In this document: in pieces, positions 7,211 to 14,086 of the stretch
How positions within the stretch are numbered: the stretch's first letter is position 1
Layout of the letters: the number at the start of each line of letters is the position of its first letter
NCBI RefSeq assembly: GCF_014280075.1
Contig: NZ_CP047950.1
Span: forward strand, 930,001-994,000
DNA: 64,000 nt
Source of the DNA: Synechococcus sp. A15-62
Lineage (GTDB): Bacteria; Cyanobacteriota; Cyanobacteriia; PCC-6307; Cyanobiaceae
Direction of reading: 5' to 3'
Notes under the pieces: generated by a model
Database searches by the model: none
Told to the model about the DNA's origin: nothing
The model's input: only the letters and a program-made list of their open reading frames with translations
Translations under genes and position numbers: made by a program

Positions 7211-8401
7211 CTATCTCCACTTCTGATCAACGTTCATGTTGCAGGTGTCGCTGATCCACTCCGGCTTCTCTTTGCGGGGCAACTGACCGCTCACCACAAG
7301 GTGGGCCATGGTGTCGCAAATCACCCGGGTGGCCATCAGGGAGGTCATGTCACTGATGTCGTAGGGAGGTGAAACCTCAACGATTTCCAAGCCGCAGACG
7401 GGAACGTTGCGCACGATCAGCTCGAGCAGCTTGAGCGCTTCTCGCGGCATCAGGCCACCGGGCTCAGGCCAGCCAGTTCCCGGCACGAAGCCGGCATCGA
7501 TGCAGTCAATGTCGAAGGAGATGTAGACGCAGTCCGTGCCATCGGTGGCTCGTTCAATGGCGTACTGGGCTGCGGCTTCCAGTCCCATTTCAGTGATATC
7601 GGTCACCGTGAGCACATTGGTGCCCCGCTCCCTGCAGACCTTGACGCCCTCGCGAGGCACTTGCCAACCACCAATGCCCAGCTGCACCAGGTTTTCTGCC
7701 GGGGCGTTGGCCATGTTCGTGGCATGGAACCAAGGGCAGGTGTGCATCCGCTCATCAAGGTCGATCTCCTGGGTGTCGACGTGGCGATCGAAATGGATGA
7801 TTCCCACTTTTTTGTCGCCGAGATGGCGACACACCCCACGCACCGTGGGGAAACCGATCGAGTGGTCGCCACCGAGGATGATCGGGAAGGCGCCGCTCGA
7901 GAAGACGTGGGCGATGCCTTTGGAGATCTGATCGAAACTCTTTTCGTTGTTGGCCGGGATCGTGAAGATGTCACCCACATCGCAGAGGGTGATCTGTTCA
8001 CGCAGGTCGACCCCCATTTCGTAGTTGTAAGGCGTGTAAAGCGCTGAAATTCGTCGGATCCCCTGGGGGCCGAAGCGCGTTCCGGGCCGGTAGGTGGTGC
8101 CGCAGTCGTGGGGTACACCAACGATGGCGACGTCGTAGTTGCCCACCTGGTTCACATCTTCCAAGTAGGGCCCCTTCATGAAGGTGTTGATGCCGGCGAA
8201 ATGCGGCAGCTCGCCTCTAGAGAAGGTGGAGATGTTGCGGTCAACAATGCTTTCGGCGGCTTCAAGCCCGAAGCGTTTGGCTTGGTCAACTTCTTGCTGC
8301 CAGCCAGTGAGTGGAAGCTTGCGTTCCTTCTCGAGTGCCTGCATGCCTTCGCTGGGATGCGAACGCTGGAAGGCCCCTGAAGGGTCCGATGGGGATGACA
8401 T
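7211..8401 (-). CDS. gdmH: Ni-dependent guanidine hydrolase (ureohydrolase/arginase family)
   Basis: A 396-residue ureohydrolase once annotated as agmatinase in this group. Metal ligands are His180 (GGDHSIGFP), Asp205/His207/Asp209 (HFDRHVDTQ) and Asp297/Asp299 (SFDIDCIDAG). It has an N-terminal extension of some 80 residues compared with agmatinases, as in Synechocystis Sll1077, which hydrolyses guanidine to urea and ammonium and needs nickel and HypA/HypB-like helpers. Those helpers follow directly here, and a guanidine-I riboswitch precedes the gene. The ATG at 8401 is chosen because an upstream in-frame start at 8536 would translate the riboswitch. The reaction would supply nitrogen through urea. 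Guanidine rather than agmatine as substrate is inferred from riboswitch plus chaperones. Confidence 0.93.
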   Translation of the reverse strand: MSSPSDPSGAFQRSHPSEGMQALEKERKLPLTGWQQEVDQAKRFGLEAAESIVDRNISTFSRGELPHFAGINTFMKGPYLEDVNQVGNYDVAIVGVPHDCGTTYRPGTRFGPQGIRRISALYTPYNYEMGVDLREQITLCDVGDIFTIPANNEKSFDQISKGIAHVFSSGAFPIILGGDHSIGFPTVRGVCRHLGDKKVGIIHFDRHVDTQEIDLDERMHTCPWFHATNMANAPAENLVQLGIGGWQVPREGVKVCRERGTNVLTVTDITEMGLEAAAQYAIERATDGTDCVYISFDIDCIDAGFVPGTGWPEPGGLMPREALKLLELIVRNVPVCGLEIVEVSPPYDISDMTSLMATRVICDTMAHLVVSGQLPRKEKPEWISDTCNMNVDQKWR

Positions 8402-8427
8402 CAAACAAGGGAGTGTGCGTTGAGGCG

Positions 8428-8518
8428 GTCTCCCGGGCTTTTGTCCCTCCGTGCAACCGGCAAGGCCGGTGGAAACCTCTTGGACCAGGCATCCCCGTGA
8501 AGAGATCGGAACCCTAGG
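8428..8518 (-). promoter_or_regulatory. Guanidine-I (ykkC) riboswitch
   Basis: Read on the minus strand, the leader contains the hallmark blocks of the ykkC class in order: CTAGGGTTCCG, CTGGTCC with AGAGG, the ACCGGCC/GCCGGT stem, CACGGAGGGACAAAAGCCCG and GGGAGA. It ends only about 27 bases before the gdmH start, and no T-run terminator follows, so translational control is likely. A CTCCC at 8409-8413, next to the start, could pair with the conserved GGGAG in the ligand-free state; that alternative pairing is inference. Confidence 0.93.
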
Positions 8519-8609
8519 TTTCATCCGCAATTTCACTGTCTGCGGCTTTGATGCTCTGCGGAGTGTGAACCGCTACAAATGATTGGTGTGGCTGATTTTG
8601 CAGAAGATG

Positions 8610-8647
8610 GCTGTTGGGTAACAACAGCTGCTAACAGCAGGTAACAA
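8610..8647. repeat. Paired inverted repeats with duplicated GGTAACAA upstream of guanidine operon
   Basis: Two adjoining inverted repeats: GCTGTTG/CAACAGC (8610-8628) and CTGCT/AGCAG (8628-8640). The octamer GGTAACAA occurs at 8617 and 8640, a 23-base period. This lies about 95-130 bases upstream of the riboswitch on the promoter side and between it and a divergent small gene, so it may be a regulator-binding region. No known consensus is fully matched. Confidence 0.4.
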
Positions 8648-8694
8648 GCCAATTCGCGTTGTCAATCGTGCTGCTTAGCGTTTGCTCAGCACGA

Positions 8695-8868
8695 ATGATT
8701 GCTGTGAGTGAATCCTTCGGTGGTCTGCCTAATAAAGAGTTGAGTTCCGGTGTGTCGCAGTGGTGGCGCGAACGGGTTCAACATCTAATTGATTGCGGCA
8801 GGGCTGAGGATGCCCGCTGCCTTTACCTGGAGTTCGGGGAGGACACTGCAGGAACGCTGGGCTTCTGA
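8695..8868 (+). CDS. Small hypothetical protein, 57 aa
   Basis: A 57-residue frame starting at ATG 8695 (an ATA/alternative start 36 bases earlier is less likely). The product is a soluble helix-rich peptide with SQWWRERVQHLIDCGRAEDARCLYLEFGED, which looks like a real amphipathic helical hairpin with two Cys. No family recognised. It stands divergent from the guanidine operon. A terminator-like hairpin just behind it has its T-run on the opposite strand. Confidence 0.5.
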   Translation: MIAVSESFGGLPNKELSSGVSQWWRERVQHLIDCGRAEDARCLYLEFGEDTAGTLGF

Positions 8869-8877
8869 AAAACCCGC

Positions 8878-8908
8878 ATAAAAAAGGAGGGTTCCCTAGG
8901 CCCTCCTG
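8878..8908 (-). terminator. Rho-independent terminator, minus strand
   Basis: On the minus strand AGGAGGG, a nine-base loop, CCCTCCT, then a run of T. It would end the transcript of the 54-residue gene at 9004-9168, 96 bases upstream on that strand. Confidence 0.6.
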
Positions 8909-9003
8909 GAGTCGACGCATTACCCCTCACCGGGGTGCATCAAGTGTTACGTGCTGAACACTCAAGCGCTGTAAGTGTTGATACTTATTCCTGGCCCCAT
9001 CAA

Positions 9004-9168
9004 TCAACTTAAGGATTGTTCCTGACGCCGCAGAATTTCATAGGCTTGCCATAGACCTTCAACGTCAGAGCACACCGCATGTCGGTTGCAGACGCGGTAG
9101 CGGCCCTGGCCGATGGCATCAATGGTGGTGCCTTTGGAAGTGGCACAGATGCGACTGATGCTCTCCAT
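9004..9168 (-). CDS. Small hypothetical protein, 54 aa
   Basis: A minus-strand frame of 54 codons starting ATG at 9168. The product begins MESISRICATSKGTTIDAI and has RYRVCNRHAVCSDVEGLW in the middle, with three Cys and basic residues, no membrane segment. It has its own terminator downstream (8878-8908), which supports a real transcription unit. No known family recognised. Confidence 0.5.
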   Translation of the reverse strand: MESISRICATSKGTTIDAIGQGRYRVCNRHAVCSDVEGLWQAYEILRRQEQSLS

Positions 9169-9285
9169 GGGATTCGCTCAGTGGATCAATGATCTACAGC
9201 CGTGAGGGGGCGGTATGCACATCTGATTTGCAGTTCTAAATCTCTTCTGCGGGAGAAAAGATCCATGGCTAAGTGCTCATCGCCA

Positions 9286-9313
9286 TAAAAAAAACCGGGC
9301 CAGGCCCGGTTTT
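9286..9313 (-). terminator. Rho-independent terminator
   Basis: AACCGGGC-CA-GGCCCGGTT hairpin with eight T on the minus strand and a shorter T-run on the plus strand. It lies 29 bases beyond the stop of the 27-residue minus-strand frame and probably ends it. Confidence 0.7.
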
Positions 9314-9341
9314 GTTCAGCTTTTGCTGGCGTTTTGAACGC

Positions 9342-9425
9342 TCAGGCTTTGGAAGGCTTGGTGGTGAGTGCAGCAGACATGGCGGAAGCCAGGAGCACGC
9401 ATCCGGCGACGGCGAGGAAACCCAT
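9342..9425 (-). CDS. Very small membrane peptide, 27 aa
   Basis: A 27-codon frame (ATG 9425) encoding one hydrophobic segment, GFLAVAGCVLLASAMSAAL, with a short basic tail TKPSKA. A good terminator follows directly. Size and shape resemble the single-helix accessory peptides common in picocyanobacterial thylakoids, but it does not match the Psb, Pet or Psa peptides I can recall. Function unknown. Confidence 0.45.
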   Translation of the reverse strand: MGFLAVAGCVLLASAMSAALTTKPSKA

Positions 9426-9472
9426 GGTTCAGGGGGGAGGGAACGACCTAAGCATCATTCCCACAGTTGGTG

Positions 9473-9658
9473 TCAGCTTTTGTTGCTGTTGGCACGGAAT
9501 TCGGAAGAACCTTGTTTCCGACCGGTCTCGGCCGTTTTCAGAGGCATCTCCTGGCGATCGAGACAGGTGGAGCACAGCAGTTTCCCTTTGTTGCGCCAGT
9601 ACGCCGCCATCGAGCGTTCGATGCGCATGGAGCACCCTTCACAGCGAAATAACGGCAT
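9473..9658 (-). CDS. Small zinc-ribbon-like protein, 61 aa
   Basis: A 61-residue basic protein with two Cys pairs, CEGC at residues 6-9 and CSTC at 29-32, separated by about 20 residues, the layout of a small zinc ribbon. A charged Ser/Arg/Lys tail follows. ATG at 9658. Overlapping frames on the plus strand lack such a motif and are judged shadows. Nucleic-acid or protein binding is possible; no family assigned. Confidence 0.5.
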   Translation of the reverse strand: MPLFRCEGCSMRIERSMAAYWRNKGKLLCSTCLDRQEMPLKTAETGRKQGSSEFRANSNKS

Positions 9659-9726
9659 CGACGGCTCCGCGACGCAGCCCTTCTAACGCAACAGTGCGGT
9701 TGAACCGGTGTTCTCTGTGACGATGG

Positions 9727-10053
9727 GTGCGCTTTGCTCGCCCCAGCCTTGTGATGCAGGCCTTTCACGTGTTGCCGCTCATCCTGATGGTGCCTGTCGC
9801 TTCTGCCTCAACGGCGTTTCAGCCCTTGGATCGGGTGGAGGGTTGGTTGATCGAGCGACGTCTGGACGACAGCCAAGATCCGATCTGCCGTGCGTCTGTG
9901 CCAGGACCTGGCACCTGGTTCTCTGCACGGGTTCATCTGGATCAGGACGACGAGATGGTGGTGCCTGCCGGGCTGCATCGGCCAGACGAAACGGGGCTGA
10001 AGGCTGTGCGTGATGCGCTCCAGCGCTGTCGCGCCAGTGTTCTCTATTTGTAG
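9727..10053 (+). CDS. Secreted hypothetical protein, 108 aa
   Basis: A 108-residue protein with an N-terminal signal-like segment (VLPLILMVPVASASTAF), then a soluble domain of about 80 residues with two Cys (DPICRAS and LQRCRAS) that could form a disulfide in the periplasm. ATG at 9727 or the internal ATG at 9754, which puts the hydrophobic core closer to the start. Function not recognised. The Yfr1 RNA gene follows 57 bases after the stop. Confidence 0.6.
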   Translation: MRFARPSLVMQAFHVLPLILMVPVASASTAFQPLDRVEGWLIERRLDDSQDPICRASVPGPGTWFSARVHLDQDDEMVVPAGLHRPDETGLKAVRDALQRCRASVLYL

Positions 10054-10110
10054 TGGTTAAAGCTTTGTGGCTGGGGGAGCTGCTGCTCTGAAATCGGGCT
10101 ATGAAATCAG

Positions 10111-10179
10111 AGTCGGCAGTTGCAAAATCGTCGACTCCTCACACCACCCGAGCCTCCGCCCAGCGCGGGGGCTTTTTTT
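10111..10179 (+). ncRNA. yfr1: Yfr1 small regulatory RNA
   Basis: The 11-base ACTCCTCACAC at 10134-10144, invariant in cyanobacterial Yfr1, is flanked by a 5' stem (AGTCG with CGACT, 10111-10135) and a 3' terminator hairpin GCCTCCGC/GCGGGGGC with seven T (10152-10179). This is the full Yfr1 plan: hairpin, single-stranded core, terminator. A TATGAA hexamer at 10100 fits a -10 box with transcription starting near 10111. In Prochlorococcus Yfr1 binds leaders of Som porin mRNAs; a porin leader in this window carries the matching site at 18089-18097. Confidence 0.92.
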
Positions 10180-10260
10180 GACCGATCCCGAAAACCATCT
10201 TTTGTTTTTGTGCTCAGCAAAAGTTTTGCGGTTGTGATGTTTTTAACCGCTTGATCTCTG

Positions 10261-10446
10261 ATGTATTGCATCGAGAGGCTTGATCATGGAGGGCAGTGGA
10301 TCCAAGAGATCTGCTTCAAAACGGAGTTCAAAGCCTTCGTGAACGCCCGCACCAAATCACGCGCCACCTTGAAGACCTACCGCGTGGTGCATGCCACCTG
10401 GAATCAGGTGGTCACCGTTGTGCAGGGATCAGCTGAATCCCATTGA
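10261..10446 (+). CDS. Small hypothetical protein, 61 aa
   Basis: A 61-residue soluble frame starting MYCIERLDHGGQWIQEICF and continuing with a basic region (NARTKSRATLKTYRVVH). It shares the layout start-GG/EGW-hydrophobic-FxAFVNAR with the next small gene (EGWVEECSHANAFDAYIDARRR), so the two may be distant paralogues. No family recognised. It stands alone after Yfr1. Confidence 0.55.
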   Translation: MYCIERLDHGGQWIQEICFKTEFKAFVNARTKSRATLKTYRVVHATWNQVVTVVQGSAESH

Positions 10447-10556
10447 TCTGCCTTGCTTTGGGTTCATTCTTTCCGTTGTGATCCCGAAGACTTCAAGTCA
10501 CTTCTGGGGATGCGGAATGTCCTGAGCCATAACCGGTGGCCCAGGCGTCTGTGGGC

Positions 10557-10769
10557 ATGATCCTCACGCGATATCTCAGCAGTGAAGGTTGGGTGGAGGA
10601 GTGTTCCCATGCCAACGCTTTTGATGCCTACATCGACGCACGGCGGCGCTGCGTGCTCCGAGGCTGCCCATACCTGCTGGTGGATGCAGAGACCGGCGGT
10701 ACGGTTTCAGTACTCACTGTGAAACAGTGTTTGCATCAGTACGGCGTCGAGGGGGATTTTTCGGCGTGA
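10557..10769 (+). CDS. Small hypothetical protein, 70 aa
   Basis: A 70-residue frame from ATG 10557; a GTG at 10536 would add seven residues. The sequence MILTRYLSSEGWVEEC, FDAYIDARRRC and LVDAETGGTVSVLTV reads as a small alpha/beta domain. It resembles the preceding 61-residue protein in its first half. The SDR gene starts 57 bases later on the same strand. Function unknown. Confidence 0.55.
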   Translation: MILTRYLSSEGWVEECSHANAFDAYIDARRRCVLRGCPYLLVDAETGGTVSVLTVKQCLHQYGVEGDFSA

Positions 10770-10825
10770 TCGCGTTAGTGGATCGACGCAAGAGCCGGCA
10801 GGATGGCGGTTGCTGAAACCTCCCG

Positions 10826-11491
10826 ATGGCGACGTTTCTGGTCACCGGTGCCAACCGTGGGATCGGCTTGGAATACTGCCGGCAGCTCAAGGCCCGGGGT
10901 GATGACGTGGTGGCGGTTTGCCGTCAAACCAGTGATGAACTCGAGGGTTTGGGGGTGCGGGTGGAAGCCGGCCTTGAGTTGAGCGATAGCCAAGCCATTG
11001 ATGACCTGGTGCAGCGTCTAGATGGTTTGCCCCTCGGTGGCGTCATTCTCAATGCCGGGATTTTGCAGTCGATGGGCCTGATGGATTTGGATCCCACCGG
11101 GATTCGACGCCAGTTTGAGGTGAATGCCCTTGCTCCTTTGCTGCTGGCCAGGGCGTTGGTGGATCAGATGCCCAGTGGCGCCAAGTTGGTGCTGATGACC
11201 AGCCGCATGGGATCCATCGACGACAACAGCTCGGGAGGTTCCTATGGCTATCGGATGTCGAAGGTGGCCCTCAACATGGCTGGAAAATCGTTGGCGATTG
11301 ACCTGGAATCGCGGGGCATCGCCGTGGCGATTTTGCATCCCGGATTGGTGCGCACCCGCATGATTCGCTTCAATCCCAGCGGGATCCCCCCCGAGCAGTC
11401 GGTGAAGGGTCTGCTGGCACGGATCGATGGCTTAACCATGGCCACCAGCGGCAGCTTCTGGCATGCCAATGGTGAGTTGTTGCCGTGGTGA
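10826..11491 (+). CDS. Short-chain dehydrogenase/reductase (SDR)
   Basis: A 221-residue SDR. The NAD(P) glycine motif is TGANRGIG (residues 7-14), the NAG strand motif appears as ILNAGIL, and the catalytic Tyr-x-x-x-Lys is YGYRMSK with a Ser (MTSRMGS) upstream. After the active site come HPGLVRTRM and a C-terminal substrate lid. The absence of an acidic residue after strand 2 and the Arg in VAVCRQT suggest NADPH preference. It resembles the C-factor/sniffer-like carbonyl reductase group; the substrate is unknown. The J-domain gene follows 15 bases downstream. Confidence 0.88.
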   Translation: MATFLVTGANRGIGLEYCRQLKARGDDVVAVCRQTSDELEGLGVRVEAGLELSDSQAIDDLVQRLDGLPLGGVILNAGILQSMGLMDLDPTGIRRQFEVNALAPLLLARALVDQMPSGAKLVLMTSRMGSIDDNSSGGSYGYRMSKVALNMAGKSLAIDLESRGIAVAILHPGLVRTRMIRFNPSGIPPEQSVKGLLARIDGLTMATSGSFWHANGELLPW

Positions 11492-11506
11492 GACGGGAGA
11501 CACGCT

Positions 11507-12280
11507 TTGGGCTTTGATCCGCGGCATTGGTCTGGTGGACGCCCTGAACAACGGGTCACCAGCAATGTTGAGGCGTTGCTGGCGGAGAACGATGCTTTGC
11601 GTCGCGAGGTGTTGCGGCTCAACCGTGAGTTGGAGCGATTGCAACGCCAACGCATTCGCACGCAAGCAAGATCCCATCGCCCCTGGAGTGAGCCATCGGC
11701 TCAAGCTCCACCACGGATCAGCAGCCAACAGGTGCGGGCATGGGGGCACGCCCTTGCTCAGCAGCAGGGATGGACGGCACTGCGTCAGCGGGGTTTGGAG
11801 CTGTTGATTGAGCAGCTCAACCGGAGTGGTTTTCCTGCCCACTTAAGCCTTGAACAGCGGTTGGATCGGTTGGTTCCGGGGCTGGGAACAGATCTCCTGG
11901 CGGCGGTGGGTGCCAAGCCGAACAAGCAAACAACGGCAGTTCTGGCGGCGTTTGCCTTGTTTGGGGTTCGCGCCAGTGAATGGCTGGATGAGGATCCACA
12001 GCGTGTGGTGGAGCAGCTGCGTCAGCGTCAGGAGCAATCCGGTTCCAGACGGCAGGGGCGCCGCACCCGAACAGACCAGCGTCAAACCGATCGTCCGGAA
12101 AATGGCCATGCCCGTGATCCACGCCGTGCAGCTTTAAAGGTGTTGGGCTTGGATGCCAACGCATCCCTGGCGGAGATCAAGCAGGCGCATCGAAAACTGG
12201 TGAAGCAGCACCATCCAGATCTCGGTGGTTCTGCTGAGGCGTTTCGACGCGTCAATGAGGCGTATCAGTCGTTGGTTTAG
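11507..12280 (+). CDS. J-domain protein with N-terminal coiled coil
   Basis: A 257-residue protein from TTG 11507. Residues 20-50 form a charged coiled coil (LLAENDALRREVLRLNRELERLQRQ). A middle domain of about 120 residues is not recognised. Residues from about 205 on are a J domain: ALKVLGLDANASLAEIKQ, then the diagnostic His-Pro-Asp in KQHHPDLGG and a last helix FRRVNEAYQSLV. It should stimulate the ATPase of a DnaK partner at a site chosen by the N-terminal part. No Gly/Phe region or zinc domain is present, so it is a type III J protein. Confidence 0.85.
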   Translation: MGFDPRHWSGGRPEQRVTSNVEALLAENDALRREVLRLNRELERLQRQRIRTQARSHRPWSEPSAQAPPRISSQQVRAWGHALAQQQGWTALRQRGLELLIEQLNRSGFPAHLSLEQRLDRLVPGLGTDLLAAVGAKPNKQTTAVLAAFALFGVRASEWLDEDPQRVVEQLRQRQEQSGSRRQGRRTRTDQRQTDRPENGHARDPRRAALKVLGLDANASLAEIKQAHRKLVKQHHPDLGGSAEAFRRVNEAYQSLV

Positions 12281-12361
12281 TAACGCCTTGGTTCGATAAC
12301 GCCGCCTTTGCCGTGTTGATCGGTCTTGTCCGATGATTTGAAGGAGCAACAGGTGGTGTTG

Positions 12362-12481
12362 ATGCCGGTGGAAGTTGGTGTGGTGCTGATTGGTGCTGGC
12401 TTTGCCGTGGCTGTGTCCCTCGCCGTCGCCGTTTGGTTTGAACGTTGGAAGGCAAGACAGCCCGATCCTGAAGGCGAATGA
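12362..12481 (+). CDS. Small single-span membrane protein, 39 aa
   Basis: A 39-codon frame MPVEVGVVLIGAGFAVAV followed by LAVAVWFERWKARQPD: one transmembrane helix of about 22 residues with a basic cytoplasmic-type tail. Several GTG/TTG codons precede the ATG. It falls in the size class of photosystem and NDH accessory peptides, but I cannot match it to one. No direct evidence of function. Confidence 0.45.
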   Translation: MPVEVGVVLIGAGFAVAVSLAVAVWFERWKARQPDPEGE

Positions 12482-12485
12482 GCCA

Positions 12486-12513
12486 TAAAAAAAGCCCCGC
12501 TTTGGCGGGGCTT
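12486..12513 (-). terminator. Rho-independent terminator, minus strand
   Basis: AAGCCCCGC-loop-GCGGGGCTT with seven T on the minus strand. It follows the DUF4278 gene by 23 bases and ends it. Confidence 0.75.
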
Positions 12514-12535
12514 GAAAGAGGTCGTCGTGCTGTTG

Positions 12536-12640
12536 TCAGCGAGCGACTTTCTGACCGCGGTAAACAAGAACAGGGCGTTGAACATTGGAAGCAGCAGCGT
12601 TGCTCTGGTTGTACTTCTGGCCGCGATAGGTCAGGGTCAT
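12536..12640 (-). CDS. DUF4278 family small protein, 34 aa
   Basis: A 34-codon frame beginning MTLTYRGQKYNQSN and ending VLVYRGQKVAR. The doubled YRGQKY/YRGQKV motif is typical of the very short DUF4278 proteins of cyanobacteria, whose function is unknown. ATG at 12640 and a strong terminator after the stop support a real, monocistronic gene. Confidence 0.75.
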   Translation of the reverse strand: MTLTYRGQKYNQSNAAASNVQRPVLVYRGQKVAR

Positions 12641-12733
12641 GATGAGTTCCTCGAAGCAAGCTCAGGTCCCCGTTCCATGGCCTGAGTCGAACTGCGCCTC
12701 GCCGAAGACGAGGTGAACGTGATTGCGTAGCAG

Positions 12734-12925
12734 TTGCTACAGATCCTTTATAGAAGGACTGTCAATGCGCGTGTCGTTCGTGCTGTTACAAAACAGGAAT
12801 TCTGTTCGGCTCAGGCTGTTTGGTACAGGCCTCCAAGTGGTTCAAGCACGTTTGGGAGGTGTGTGCACAGGGCGTGGCTTGAGTTGGGGTGCTTTTTGCG
12901 TCATCACAGGCTGAAGATGAACTAA
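12734..12925 (+). CDS. Doubtful small ORF, 63 aa
   Basis: Between DUF4278 (12640) and the next good gene (13123) the only candidates are two overlapping frames. The one given has a plausible protein composition (AVWYRPPSGSSTFGRCVHRAWLELGCFLRHH), while the frame starting at 12723 looks less protein-like. There is no clear start context and no homologue I recognise. The remainder of 12641-13122 shows only a short CCTCG/CGAGG hairpin near 12697. Confidence 0.25.
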   Translation: MLQILYRRTVNARVVRAVTKQEFCSAQAVWYRPPSGSSTFGRCVHRAWLELGCFLRHHRLKMN

Positions 12926-13122
12926 ATCAATTCTGTCGTTGCTGGGATGGTCGGAATGATGGATCGGCTACCGATCTCGAGGTTCCAGATCTAAACCTTC
13001 TGGTCCGGACTCAAAGCTTCCATTAATTTGTTGTTCTGCTGAACAGTTCGGCTGCGATTGGGTGATGCTTGATGCTTACTCAATGTGAAGCTGCTGGCGC
13101 TCAGAGATGCCATCCGTACGGT

Positions 13123-13338
13123 ATGGACACAACAGTTTTCGCGGTCATGAACAGCTCTCAGAGCAAGGATGATTGGGTGAAGGCGCAGCAGCACAAGTTC
13201 CATAAACCCATTGATGTGGACACCTTGATGTGGGTGCGCAATCGCTTGATGCGCTTGGAAGTGGAGGCCCGTTGGGCCGACCGCATCTGTGTGTTTGAAG
13301 AGTTCTTCCCCAACGACGCGATCATTCCGCGCATTTAA
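13123..13338 (+). CDS. Hypothetical protein, 71 aa
   Basis: A 71-residue frame from ATG 13123; ATG 13147 is an alternative start. The product is soluble and helix-rich: SKDDWVKAQQHKFHKPIDVDTLMWVRNRLMRLEVEARWADRI, ending FPNDAIIPRI. It lies nine bases before the ParA-like gene on the same strand, so the two probably form an operon and might act together. No family recognised. Confidence 0.6.
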   Translation: MDTTVFAVMNSSQSKDDWVKAQQHKFHKPIDVDTLMWVRNRLMRLEVEARWADRICVFEEFFPNDAIIPRI

Positions 13339-13347
13339 ACCTCCGCC

Positions 13348-13995
13348 ATGTTTTTGACTGTCTTTGGCCAGAAAGGTGGTGTGGCAAAAACCTGCACCAG
13401 CATTCATTTGGCTTGTGTTTGGGCTCAGCAGGGCCTGTCGGTGTGTGTTGTTGATGCGGATCGCAACCGCTCAGCCACCGCCTATGCCGCCCGAGGGATG
13501 CTTCCGTTTGAGGTGGTGCCTGTGGAGGCTGCAGCAAAGGCCACCCGCCATGCCCAGGTGATCATCACCGATGGGCAGGCCAGCAGCCACGAGGATGAAC
13601 TCAAGAACCTTTCGGCCGGAGCAGACCTGGTTTTGCTGCCCACCACGCCGCAGGCGAGATCGGTTGAGCTCACCGTTGAGCTCTCCTCAATCCTTAGGCA
13701 GATGGACACGAGACATTCCGCGTTGTTGGTGAAGGTGGACAGCCGAAAACAACGGCTTGCCCAGGAAGCACGCCAAATTTTGGAGGGTTTTGATGTGGAT
13801 GTGATGCAGGCGGAAATCCCCTTGTTGGCGGCGTTTGAAAAAGCAGAGGTGGAGGGTGTTTGTGTCTCGAATGCTGTGGATGATCGTGGTCGTGCCGATC
13901 TGCGCCGCATGGGGGGATGGTCGGCCTACTGCCAGGCCGCTGTTCAGATCCGTGATCGCTTGTTGGCAGCACCGCCTGACGCCATCAGTGCTTGA
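13348..13995 (+). CDS. ParA/MinD-like ATPase, orphan
   Basis: A 215-residue P-loop ATPase with a deviant Walker A GQKGGVAKT (residues 8-16), a VVDADRN switch I and IITDGQ in the Walker B position where ParA has DxxP. LLPTTPQARSVELTVE follows as in ParA proteins. No parB, centromere-like repeats or chromosome origin genes are near, so this looks like an orphan used for positioning a cargo such as a carboxysome (McdA-like) or a mobile element relic. No HTH domain is fused to it. Function beyond ATPase is open. Confidence 0.8.
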   Translation: MFLTVFGQKGGVAKTCTSIHLACVWAQQGLSVCVVDADRNRSATAYAARGMLPFEVVPVEAAAKATRHAQVIITDGQASSHEDELKNLSAGADLVLLPTTPQARSVELTVELSSILRQMDTRHSALLVKVDSRKQRLAQEARQILEGFDVDVMQAEIPLLAAFEKAEVEGVCVSNAVDDRGRADLRRMGGWSAYCQAAVQIRDRLLAAPPDAISA

Positions 13996-14086
13996 TCAAG
14001 AACCACCTCACTTCCTGCATCGGTCGCCAATCAGACAGATCTTCAGCGCTGCAGCCGCAATCCTTGGCTCAGCTGATTGAAGGTTG

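Noticed and set aside
8402-8536. N-terminal extension of gdmH by 45 codons
   Set aside because: That stretch is the conserved guanidine-I riboswitch, and its translation is not protein-like.
12723-12914. 63-codon frame starting at 12723
   Set aside because: Overlaps a slightly better frame at 12734; composition (Gly/Arg/Leu/Val) is not convincing.
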